Shown here: positions 1-6,206 of the stretch, in pieces | How the letters are laid out: every line of letters starts with the position of its first letter | Position numbering within the stretch: the stretch's first letter is position 1 | Assembly (NCBI GenBank): GCA_021775835.1 | Contig: JAJFHC010000144.1 | Location: 1 to 12,188, forward strand | Length of the DNA stretch: 12,188 nt | Direction: 5' to 3' | Source of the DNA: Hyphomicrobiales bacterium | GTDB taxonomy: Bacteria > Pseudomonadota > Alphaproteobacteria > Rhizobiales > JAJFHC01 | Position numbers and translations under genes: made by a program | The notes under the pieces: model-generated | The model's input: the letters and a program-made list of their open reading frames with translations, nothing else | Told to the model about the DNA's origin: nothing | Databases searched by the model: none

Positions 1-490
1 GCGCGACACACCACTCGATTATTTCGAATCCGGCACTGAAGGTGAGAATGAACGCGAATGCCACCATTCCGGCCGTAACCGTGGTTCGAGTGACTACCCG
101 AAGCGTCACTTCACGAAACGGATAGACGATCAGCAAACCGAAACTGAAATGGATCAACCGATCGTAGTGGTTTCTGCTGAGGTCCAAAGTATCCCTGAGC
201 CAGAAACCGAACGGCACCTCGGAATATGTGTAATGGGCACCGATGGCGTGCAGGCACATGAAAACAAAGATCAGTAAGTACGAAAGATCGGACAGGGGAA
301 AACGTCGATAGGTTACCGTGATTATGACGAACCCGACGACGGCCAGAATATTCTCAAGAAACCAGTCGAACGGATGAACCGGGTTTATTGCCGTCAACGT
401 CCAGATGCCCACATAGGCGATCAGCAAGCCTTTGAGCAGCGGGTTCCTTCGAAACCCGCTGCTTTGCGGCGAGTCTGCCCTGGAAATCAT
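1..490 (-). CDS. YjdF/DUF2238-family inner-membrane protein (partial, C terminus beyond window edge)
   Basis: The first 163 codons are in the window and the frame stays open to the left edge. The start is the ATG at 490-488, 14 bases after the stop of the stress-protein gene, with a modest GGGG-rich ribosome site ahead of it. The translation is very hydrophobic, with likely membrane helices near residues 19-35, 44-60, 68-85, 112-126 and 138-156. It carries the family signatures LHAIGAHYTYSEVPF (residues 80-94) and NHYDRLIHFSFGLL (107-120), which I recognise from the YjdF/DUF2238 family. The family's biochemical role is unknown to me; it is an integral membrane protein. The tight spacing suggests co-transcription with the upstream universal stress protein, not with the sox genes. 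Confidence 0.82.
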   Translation of the reverse strand, partial: MISRADSPQSSGFRRNPLLKGLLIAYVGIWTLTAINPVHPFDWFLENILAVVGFVIITVTYRRFPLSDLSYLLIFVFMCLHAIGAHYTYSEVPFGFWLRDTLDLSRNHYDRLIHFSFGLLIVYPFREVTLRVVTRTTVTAGMVAFAFILTFSAGFEIIEWCVA

Positions 491-504
491 GTCCCGGCCC
501 CAGA

Positions 505-1347
505 TCAATGCATCATGAATATCGGCAGGTTCATGTTCCCAAAAATATGCCGCGTGGCGCCTCCGAATACGAATTCCCGCATTCTGGAATGCCCGTAGGC
601 GCCCATGACGATCATGTCACAGCCCCGGGCATTTGCCTCCGACAACAGCTCCTCTCCAACCGACAATGAACTGGTCTGCGAGCTGCTTGTTTCGACATTT
701 ACGTCATGCCGCGCCAAGTTTGTCGCAAGGGCTGCCCCGGTTACCGCTACATCGTGAGCAACGTCCGCCGGTGGATTGACCCAGTGCACATAGGCTTGGT
801 CCGCAGACTTCAGGAACGGCAACGCTGCAAGGGTTGCACGAGACGCTTCTGCGCTACCATTCCAAGCAACCATGATGTGTCCGCCGAATGGTTTGATGTC
901 ACCAGAATTCGGCATCAAGAGCACTGGCCGTCCGACCTCCATCACGATCCTCGCCTGAATAGAACTGTCGTCAGGACCGTCTATCTCTGTGTCCCACTGA
1001 GACATAAGCAAAAGATCGGCGGTCCGGGCATGTTCAACCACCGTGGATGACCTGTCTGCCTGTAATGAATCGGCGGATCGCCATTCCGCCGAAACGCCTT
1101 CCCTGGCTGTCGCTGCCTCAAACGATCGGCCAATCCTTTCGGCAATTTCACTGTGGTGGTCACGGTGAGATTCGACAATTTCGACCGGGATGTCGATGGC
1201 AACTGCAGGGTAGAACTGAATTGCCGGCTTAACATACAAACCGATCAGGTGGGCCTCGTGCTTGGTTGCCAGGCTTGCCGCCATCTGCAGAACGCGTTGT
1301 GCGTGCACCTCGTTGCTGAAATAGACAAGTATGGTCTTGTAGGTCAT
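505..1347 (-). CDS. Universal stress protein, tandem UspA domains
   Basis: A cytoplasmic protein of 280 residues, twice the length of a single UspA domain. Domain 1 spans about residues 1-147 (opening TYKTILVYF, ending RPVLLMP) and domain 2 about 155-280 (GGHIMVAWNGS to LPIFMMH). The second domain carries GAYGHSRMREFVFGGATR at 249-266, a version of the G-x2-G-x9-G nucleotide-binding loop; the first domain has no such loop, so only the C-terminal half probably binds ATP. The frame extends 16 codons upstream to 1395, but the ATG at 1347 starts the conserved strand and has a GGGA ribosome site about ten bases ahead, so I chose it. A candidate FNR/FixK-type box lies 64-77 bases upstream, which would suit oxygen-responsive expression. 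It is followed by the DUF2238 gene. No signal peptide is visible. Confidence 0.88.
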   Translation of the reverse strand: MTYKTILVYFSNEVHAQRVLQMAASLATKHEAHLIGLYVKPAIQFYPAVAIDIPVEIVESHRDHHSEIAERIGRSFEAATAREGVSAEWRSADSLQADRSSTVVEHARTADLLLMSQWDTEIDGPDDSSIQARIVMEVGRPVLLMPNSGDIKPFGGHIMVAWNGSAEASRATLAALPFLKSADQAYVHWVNPPADVAHDVAVTGAALATNLARHDVNVETSSSQTSSLSVGEELLSEANARGCDMIVMGAYGHSRMREFVFGGATRHIFGNMNLPIFMMH

Positions 1348-1410
1348 GATTTGAGTTCCCAGATTGTGCCAGCGATATGATTCAATCTGAAGCATTCTGG
1401 AGAAAACGGG

Positions 1411-1424
1411 TTGATTTGCGTCAA
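1411..1424 (-). promoter_or_regulatory. Candidate FNR/FixK-type box upstream of the stress-protein gene
   Basis: The plus strand reads TTGATTTGCGTCAA, matching 9 of the 10 fixed positions of the FNR/FixK consensus TTGAT-N4-ATCAA (G for A in the right half); the minus strand reads TTGACGCAAATCAA. Its centre is about 70 bases upstream of the usp ATG. A regulator bound at -41.5 would put the transcript start near 1376, leaving a leader of about 29 bases. The matching -10 sequence (AGATTG, 1388-1383) is weak, as is common for activator-dependent promoters. The assignment is by motif only. Confidence 0.55.
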
Positions 1425-1479
1425 CTTGCCAAGGGCCCGTTAGCTAAGATTGCTTTCGTGTTGCCATCTAGCTTTTTTA

Positions 1480-1497
1480 ATCTTTATCGATAGAGAT
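1480..1497. other. 18-bp near-perfect palindrome in the soxH-usp gap
   Basis: ATCTTTATCGATAGAGAT is an inverted repeat with 9-base arms and one mismatch, around the perfect core TATCGATA. It sits in the 236 bp gap (1348-1583) between the soxH stop and the usp start, next to a run of six T on the plus strand. With no loop it fits a protein-binding site better than an RNA hairpin, but I can name no regulator. The same gap holds a small GAGTC-CAC-GACTC hairpin at 1510-1522 without a U tract, so I see no convincing terminator after soxH. Confidence 0.25.
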
Positions 1498-1583
1498 CAG
1501 TGGTTTAATGAGTCCACGACTCGGGAAGCCTTGTTGGTGTGACCCCTGTCATAACGTAAATTCTCAAGTGTCTCATGCGAGGC

Positions 1584-2534
1584 TCACTCAAACTCCATCT
1601 GTTCGAACACGCGTCCGGCATTGCGTTTTGCCAATTCCTTGAAGGTGTCCAAGTGGGCAAAAGCTGACTGATCGACATCGTAGGCGTCCTGAAGACTGCC
1701 TCCGGCATCGATCAGTTTTTTGATTTCACCACGCAGAAACACCAGGTAGTCCTTTGTGTAGCGGCGCACTTGCGCAATGTTCGTAGGGTGACCATGGCCG
1801 GGGATGACATAAAGCGCTCCGAGGGCCTCGAATTTCTCCCAACTCTCAAGCCAGCCGGCGGTATCCGTGTCGTCGAAGATCGGGGGCAGCCGTTCGTGAA
1901 ATGCCATATCACCGGCAATGACGAGTTTGCGGTCGGGCAACCAGACGGAGATGTCACCCGGCGAATGCGCCGGACCGATCATCCGCACTTCGACTTTGAA
2001 GTTGCCCATCTCCACAACTTCCAACTCCGCAAAAGTCTTCGTCGGACCCTGGACTTTTGTGCCGTCGGCCTTATCTCGATTATACCCCTTCATGCGATCC
2101 AGAATGTCATAGGCGCGTTCTTCGAACTCCGCCGCCGCATCCTCATGGGCCAGGATTGGCACACCCTGCTCTGCCCAGTAGCTGTTTCCCAGCATGGCAT
2201 GTCCCTGACCATTTTCATTTATCACCAGCTTTACGGGCTGGTCTGTAATCTTGCGGATCTCTGCGTGAAGTGCCTTGGCGAGAACATAAGCCGCACCGCC
2301 ATTGACAACGATGACCCCCTCGCCTGTCACGATGAATGAGAGATTGTTGTTGTGGCCGGTATTCTCGTAGGTCGGCGGTCCGCTGGCGCCGATGGCCGAC
2401 CAGACGTGCGGGATGACCTCGACAGGCTTTGAATACAGAGCCGATTGCGGATATTGGTCCGGGATTGACTGACTGGCCCAAGACGTCGTGACCAAGGCGA
2501 GAGTTCCGAAAAGTGCGGCAAACATCATACGCAT
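1584..2534 (-). CDS. soxH: SoxH-like periplasmic metallo-beta-lactamase-fold protein
   Basis: A 316-residue protein with a signal peptide (residues 1-20, ending TTSWA) followed by a metallo-beta-lactamase fold. Later metal-site elements are present: GPAHSPGD with His190, AGDMAF with Asp209 and VIPGHGHP with His247. The first, normally HxHxDH, aligns without gaps to N108-x-Q110-x-H112-A113 in INENGQGHAMLGN, so most of the usual first zinc ligands are gone, and the usual Asp before the first helix is Asn78. MBL-fold SoxG/SoxH proteins are known in Paracoccus-type sox clusters, and length and position fit SoxH; their exact reaction is unsettled. The start has a strong AAGGAG site nine bases upstream. 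It has its own promoter at 2566-2593. It might be catalytically altered, use one metal, or represent the norm for this subfamily. Confidence 0.72.
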   Translation of the reverse strand: MRMMFAALFGTLALVTTSWASQSIPDQYPQSALYSKPVEVIPHVWSAIGASGPPTYENTGHNNNLSFIVTGEGVIVVNGGAAYVLAKALHAEIRKITDQPVKLVINENGQGHAMLGNSYWAEQGVPILAHEDAAAEFEERAYDILDRMKGYNRDKADGTKVQGPTKTFAELEVVEMGNFKVEVRMIGPAHSPGDISVWLPDRKLVIAGDMAFHERLPPIFDDTDTAGWLESWEKFEALGALYVIPGHGHPTNIAQVRRYTKDYLVFLRGEIKKLIDAGGSLQDAYDVDQSAFAHLDTFKELAKRNAGRVFEQMEFE

Positions 2535-2565
2535 GTCGAACGGCTCCTTAGGTGGTTCCGCATGA

Positions 2566-2593
2566 ATTATATACTTATATGCGAATGTTACAA
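2566..2593 (-). promoter_or_regulatory. soxH promoter with ATTCG operator inside the -35/-10 spacer
   Basis: On the minus strand a consensus -10 TATAAT (2571-2566) lies 16 bases after a -35-like TTGTAA (2593-2588). The spacer holds ATTCGCATATAAGTAT (2586-2571), one mismatch from ATTC-N8-GAAT and closely related to elements before soxX and soxC. A repressor bound there would block RNA polymerase directly. The transcript would start near 2559, about 24 bases before the ATG. The -35 overlaps the end of the gap beside the hydrolase stop codon (TAA, 2597-2595), so soxH can be expressed apart from the genes above it. Confidence 0.65.
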
Positions 2594-2594
2594 T

Positions 2595-3527
2595 TTAATT
2601 GCTCTGTTGCGCAACGAACTCCGCAATCAGATCAGCGGCGTCCTCCGAGTAGAAATCGAGGAACATGTGGCCGGCGTCTTCAATGATCTTCAATGAAATG
2701 TTCTTTTTGGCGCCAAGCTGACCAATTCTACGGGCCACATCGGGCACAACCGTGTCGGCGGAACCGGCAATCACCAGGATCGGCCGGGCAATCTCTGACA
2801 AGAGAGAAGTTGTATGCATTCGAGGATCGCTGCCGTAATAGGAGACAACGCTCGCGGCGGTGGCTTTCGACGCACCACAGTACACAAAGCCCGGCATGTC
2901 GATGAACTCAGAACCCTTGCCGGCTTTCACAAGTGTCCTTGCCTGATCGAGCAGTGGTCCAAGTTCGGCCTTGAACCGTTTCTGGAACCCGGCTGCCGTA
3001 TCCGCCGCCGACGCCCCCATGGCAGGCGCCAACAGTATGAGTTTGTCGAACTTGTTTTGTTCGGCCGCAAACCAACTCACCTGATTGCCACCACGACTGT
3101 GGCCAAACAGCGAAATCCTCGATGCGCCATTGGCGCGCAACCACTTGACCCAGGCGCCGATTTCTTCGACCGCATCCTCATGGCGGTGACTGTTGACTTG
3201 CGCGCAGTCATACATTCCCTTCCGCCGATCGATGCCCAGAGTGAGGGAATGGGCAAGCGATGCGACGCCACGCTCGGCCAGAAGCGTCTGCAAACCTTCA
3301 ACCAATTCCATGTCTTTGTGGGCCAGCGTTCCGTGGGTAATGAGGACAACGCCATCGGCCATTGAACCGTCGTCTGGCACAACCAAGTCACCTAGCGCGG
3401 TATAGCCGTCGATCCCGATTTCAACAGATGTTGTGCCCGCATGCACCGACTGCATCCAGGCTCCACAGACAATAATCCCGGCCACCAGGGTAAGGACGCC
3501 GCGCGCCACCGAAATTCTACCAGACAT
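2595..3527 (-). CDS. Secreted alpha/beta-hydrolase-fold protein in the sox operon
   Basis: A 310-residue protein with an N-terminal signal (hydrophobic residues 10-25, likely cleavage after SVHA at 30), so periplasmic. It shows the alpha/beta-hydrolase plan: oxyanion-side LITHGT (62-67), nucleophile elbow GHSRGG with Ser144, acid candidate Asp258 in AGSADTVVP, and His287 in EDAGHMF. The order and spacing of Ser, Asp and His are right for an active enzyme such as an esterase, thioesterase or peptidase; the substrate cannot be read from sequence. The ATG at 3527 lies inside the end of soxW (11-base overlap) with AAGGGGAT upstream, suggesting coupled translation. The open frame runs up to 3860, but that extension is soxW in another frame and precedes the signal peptide. 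It is not one of the named Sox proteins I know. Confidence 0.85.
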   Translation of the reverse strand: MSGRISVARGVLTLVAGIIVCGAWMQSVHAGTTSVEIGIDGYTALGDLVVPDDGSMADGVVLITHGTLAHKDMELVEGLQTLLAERGVASLAHSLTLGIDRRKGMYDCAQVNSHRHEDAVEEIGAWVKWLRANGASRISLFGHSRGGNQVSWFAAEQNKFDKLILLAPAMGASAADTAAGFQKRFKAELGPLLDQARTLVKAGKGSEFIDMPGFVYCGASKATAASVVSYYGSDPRMHTTSLLSEIARPILVIAGSADTVVPDVARRIGQLGAKKNISLKIIEDAGHMFLDFYSEDAADLIAEFVAQQSN

Positions 3528-4128
3528 CGGGCTTGATCCCCTTGGCCGCATGGTCCGCAAACTTGTCCTGCAGAAAGCGTTGAAACCCAACGCTCTCATA
3601 GGCCTTCTGGTCGACGAACTCGAACATTGACAAAAAGTGGAAAGGTTTGAAGTAGCCGGGAATACGGGCAACTTCCATATCCCGACCTGTCTTGCCGGCA
3701 GGAATGTTGGTATCAAAGAACTGAATCGTCGGTGTAAAATTGACCGCCCACTTGCGGGCAAGTGCCCGTTCTTCATGTTCGGTTCCGTCAAAATCAGTGA
3801 CGGTGCGCGATCCCCAGAGATTGAGTTGAAGAACCGCGAACTTCTGGCTAACGAACTCAACGATCTGCTTTTTCTGAAAATTCACGGCATGCATCTCTCG
3901 GCAATAGGGACAACCACGTTGTTCCCAAATGACTACAAGTCGTTTGTTTTCACCGGCCGCCTCCTTGTGGTCCTCCCGTAGGTCCAGGAAGGTCTCGAGA
4001 AACCATGGCTGCGTGTGCAGCCCGTCGTCATTGACTTCCAGTTCCGACGCCGCCCAACCGCTACCACCCGTGAACGCCGCCCCTGCAGCGATCAGGCAAC
4101 CGCTGCAAAACATCCTTCTGTCGATCAT
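3517..4128 (-). CDS. soxW: SoxW-type periplasmic thioredoxin-like protein
   Basis: A 203-residue thioredoxin-fold protein with redox motif C73-P-Y-C76 in WEQRGCPYCREMH and the conserved cis-proline region NFTPTIQFF (Pro133). The N terminus has two arginines and a hydrophobic stretch (DRRMFCSGCLIAAGAAF), an export signal that may be Tat-dependent, cleaved near residue 27. SoxW proteins take electrons from the membrane transporter SoxV/CcdA and reduce thiols or disulfides of Sox components such as the SoxY cysteine. In Paracoccus soxW sits beside soxV ahead of soxX; here it lies after soxF while a SoxV-like gene is at the far right. Start ATG at 4128 has AGAGGTGG upstream; the in-frame ATG at 4158 lacks a good site and would precede the signal peptide. 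It ends with TAG overlapping the next gene. Confidence 0.82.
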   Translation of the reverse strand: MIDRRMFCSGCLIAAGAAFTGGSGWAASELEVNDDGLHTQPWFLETFLDLREDHKEAAGENKRLVVIWEQRGCPYCREMHAVNFQKKQIVEFVSQKFAVLQLNLWGSRTVTDFDGTEHEERALARKWAVNFTPTIQFFDTNIPAGKTGRDMEVARIPGYFKPFHFLSMFEFVDQKAYESVGFQRFLQDKFADHAAKGIKPDVW

Positions 4129-4170
4129 GTTTCCACCTCTTGCCGGATCAAAGAACATTCGTCTGACACC

Positions 4171-5472
4171 TCATTTGAGACCATAGGTCTCCTGTAACAT
4201 CTGCTTGGGCCAACCGGCAGCGACCCGTGCATTCTCCTTGCGCTGCGATTCCTCATCGCCCACGTCACTTGTCGTTCTCTCTTTTGTTTTGAATGTTGTG
4301 CCCGCCACCTGATACGTCGCGGCCATGAAGACGGCATCACCCGTCGCCACCGTCGACCAACACTTGTCGAAGACCTGAATCTCTTCTTCGACCTTCATGT
4401 GCAGGAGGCGGTGAACGATATCACACGCCGCCAGGCGGGCTTCGACTTGAGCTGCGTGGGCTGATTTTGATAACTCCCCGACCGACGCTGAGTCGCCTAT
4501 CACATACACGTTTTCGTCGACCGTCGATCGCATGGTGGCAGCATCTATAGGCGCAAATCCGCTCTGGTCGGTAAGGCCCGATTCAACAAGCACCCGTGCA
4601 GCAGTCTGTGGAGGAACTACATTGAGGACGTCTGCGGTGAAAGTTTCGTCACGTGCGCTGACGGTACCTGTCTTGTAGTCCACGCTTTTGATTCCGCCGT
4701 GAAAATCCTTCGGCACCCATTCGACAATGCCATCATAATAGTCGGCAAAGGCGGCTTCGAATTGAGCCTGTAGCGGATAACTATCCTTGTCGTCGATGAT
4801 CACTACGGTGGCTTTTGGGTTACGTTCCTTGAACCAGTGTGCGGCCCGACAAGCACGTTCGTAAACGGCCGGTGGGCATCTGTGCGGTCCCGACGGTGCG
4901 GAAATCGCCAACCGTCCACCCTCAGGCACGGAACTAAACAGATCGATCAAATCTCTGCAGGACGATCCGGCGGTCCACAAAGGATCCGTCCTTGGGCCCT
5001 GCACGTCATCGAACGTCTTCCAGTCCAGAGACACTCCGGGAGCCGCGACGAGTATGTCATACTCCAGTGTTTTGGGAGATGCGTTGAGGGACTGGAGGTT
5101 CACCGTACGCTTTCCCGTGTCGATCCCAGTTGCCGTTGCCGGAACGACCGAAACACCAGTCCCGGTCAAGACCTTCGCAAGATCCACAGACTCCGGAGCG
5201 CACTCCTGCACCGTTGCAAAAGCATGAATGGAAAAAGGCGGGGAATAGGACTGGGTACCGGAGATCAGCTTGAGATCAATCGCGTCGCCGGCCAGCAGCC
5301 GAATGTTTTGCGCCACTGTAGCCCCTCCGACTCCCGCCCCAACGATCAATACGCGGGGTTTGGTCACGGCGCGGGCATTTGGCACGAACATCGGAGCAAG
5401 CGAAACGATAGACACTGTTGCCGCGATCATCCTCCGGCGGCTCAAATGGGACTTGCATGACGTGCGCGGCAT
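4171..5472 (-). CDS. soxF: SoxF-like flavoprotein (flavocytochrome c sulfide dehydrogenase flavin subunit family)
   Basis: A 433-residue protein with a Tat signal (SRRRMI at 11-16, cleavage near ARA at 35) and the FAD-binding glycine loop VGAGVGG (44-50). GDS at 326-328 is the second FAD contact. Along its length it follows the FccB/SoxF family, which oxidises sulfide to sulfur and passes electrons to a c-type cytochrome. Cys199 in HRCPPAVYERA matches one half of the family's redox disulfide. The partner, normally a Trp-Cys-Pro, aligns with F306-A307-P308, and the flavin-linking cysteine of a Tyr-Thr-Cys context aligns with Y76-S77-P78. So two of three functional cysteines seem absent. No cytochrome partner (soxE/fccA) is next to it. 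Start 5472 has AGAGGG eight bases upstream; the ATG at 5526 would precede the signal. It may be catalytically changed. Confidence 0.82.
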   Translation of the reverse strand: MPRTSCKSHLSRRRMIAATVSIVSLAPMFVPNARAVTKPRVLIVGAGVGGATVAQNIRLLAGDAIDLKLISGTQSYSPPFSIHAFATVQECAPESVDLAKVLTGTGVSVVPATATGIDTGKRTVNLQSLNASPKTLEYDILVAAPGVSLDWKTFDDVQGPRTDPLWTAGSSCRDLIDLFSSVPEGGRLAISAPSGPHRCPPAVYERACRAAHWFKERNPKATVVIIDDKDSYPLQAQFEAAFADYYDGIVEWVPKDFHGGIKSVDYKTGTVSARDETFTADVLNVVPPQTAARVLVESGLTDQSGFAPIDAATMRSTVDENVYVIGDSASVGELSKSAHAAQVEARLAACDIVHRLLHMKVEEEIQVFDKCWSTVATGDAVFMAATYQVAGTTFKTKERTTSDVGDEESQRKENARVAAGWPKQMLQETYGLK

Positions 5473-5549
5473 TGGATGACCCTCTGTCAGGCTTTCATTC
5501 GCCCCTTCGGCCCCAGTGAAAAGCAAGCCTTGAAACTATAGCACGGTGA

Positions 5550-6206
5550 TTAATCGATCGCCGCCGACGGATTCTTTTCTTCGTCCGGTGTTACATCGAG
5601 AACCAGGGCCCGCTTGGTGATCTCCACCACCGGCTTACAGTCCGTCATGCAAGGTTTCTGTTCGCTGATCATCGGCGTATCTGGTCTGGAGTCTTCGATG
5701 AAGTTATTCTCGTTCGGCATCCTGATCGATGAGAAGTTGTCCTTCGACAGAACAAAGTCAGCGTCCACAATATCGTTCATGTGCAGAAGGAATGCCGTTA
5801 CTGCATAAACTTCCTCGGGCTCAAGCGACTGGGCGTCACCAAAAGGCATGGACCGGTTGATGTAGTCAAAGACCGTGGACAGATAGGGCCAGTAGGACCC
5901 GATCGTCTTCTTTGGGTCTTCACCGGCCAGCGAGTCCTGGCCGCCCGATAACTCAGGCCATCTGTCGACGCCTTCCGCAAAATCGCCATGGCAAGAAGCA
6001 CATTTTTCGCTGAAGATTTCCTCGCCCTTAGTCACACTCCCCTGGCCGTCGGGGAGCCCCTGCCCGTCCGGTCGGACATCGATATCCCAGGCGGCGATTT
6101 CTTCTGGAGTTGCCTCCCGTCCAAGGTTCAACTTGCCTGCAAACGCCGCCTCCGAAAGAGACACGGTGGTCAGCAAGAACAGGGCGAATTTAAGATACTT
6201 CGACAT
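5550..6206 (-). CDS. soxD: SoxD, short monoheme cytochrome c subunit of sulfane dehydrogenase
   Basis: A 218-residue exported cytochrome c: signal peptide 1-23 (ending AAFA), heme motif C69-A-S-C72-H73, probable axial Met120 in RSMPFGD, then the linker seen in SoxD with CMTDC (186-190) and VVEITKRALVLDVTP. SoxD accepts electrons from the SoxC molybdenum centre. The Paracoccus-type SoxD I know is diheme, roughly 350-400 residues; this protein stops just after the linker, so the second cytochrome domain is missing. Only 77 bases separate its stop from soxF, so no broken remnant lies downstream. The ATG at 6206 overlaps the end of soxC by 17 bases and has GGCGAG seven bases upstream; ATG 6221 is an alternative that adds five residues. 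Confidence 0.87.
   Translation of the reverse strand: MSKYLKFALFLLTTVSLSEAAFAGKLNLGREATPEEIAAWDIDVRPDGQGLPDGQGSVTKGEEIFSEKCASCHGDFAEGVDRWPELSGGQDSLAGEDPKKTIGSYWPYLSTVFDYINRSMPFGDAQSLEPEEVYAVTAFLLHMNDIVDADFVLSKDNFSSIRMPNENNFIEDSRPDTPMISEQKPCMTDCKPVVEITKRALVLDVTPDEEKNPSAAID

Noticed and set aside
1510..1522. GAGTC-CAC-GACTC hairpin as terminator of the sox transcript.
   Set aside because: The stem is only 5 bp and is not followed by a U tract on the minus strand.
1770..2339. A 189-codon plus-strand frame opposite the soxH-like gene.
   Set aside because: Antisense to a gene with signal peptide, family motifs and a strong ribosome site; no family resemblance of its own.
3528..3860. A 111-codon N-terminal extension of the alpha/beta hydrolase.
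   Set aside because: The stretch is soxW read in another frame, and it would bury the hydrolase signal peptide; ATG 3527 has a good ribosome site.
5473..5549. A frameshifted remnant of the second SoxD cytochrome domain.
   Set aside because: The gap is only 77 bases and I see no heme motif in it, so the domain is absent, not broken.
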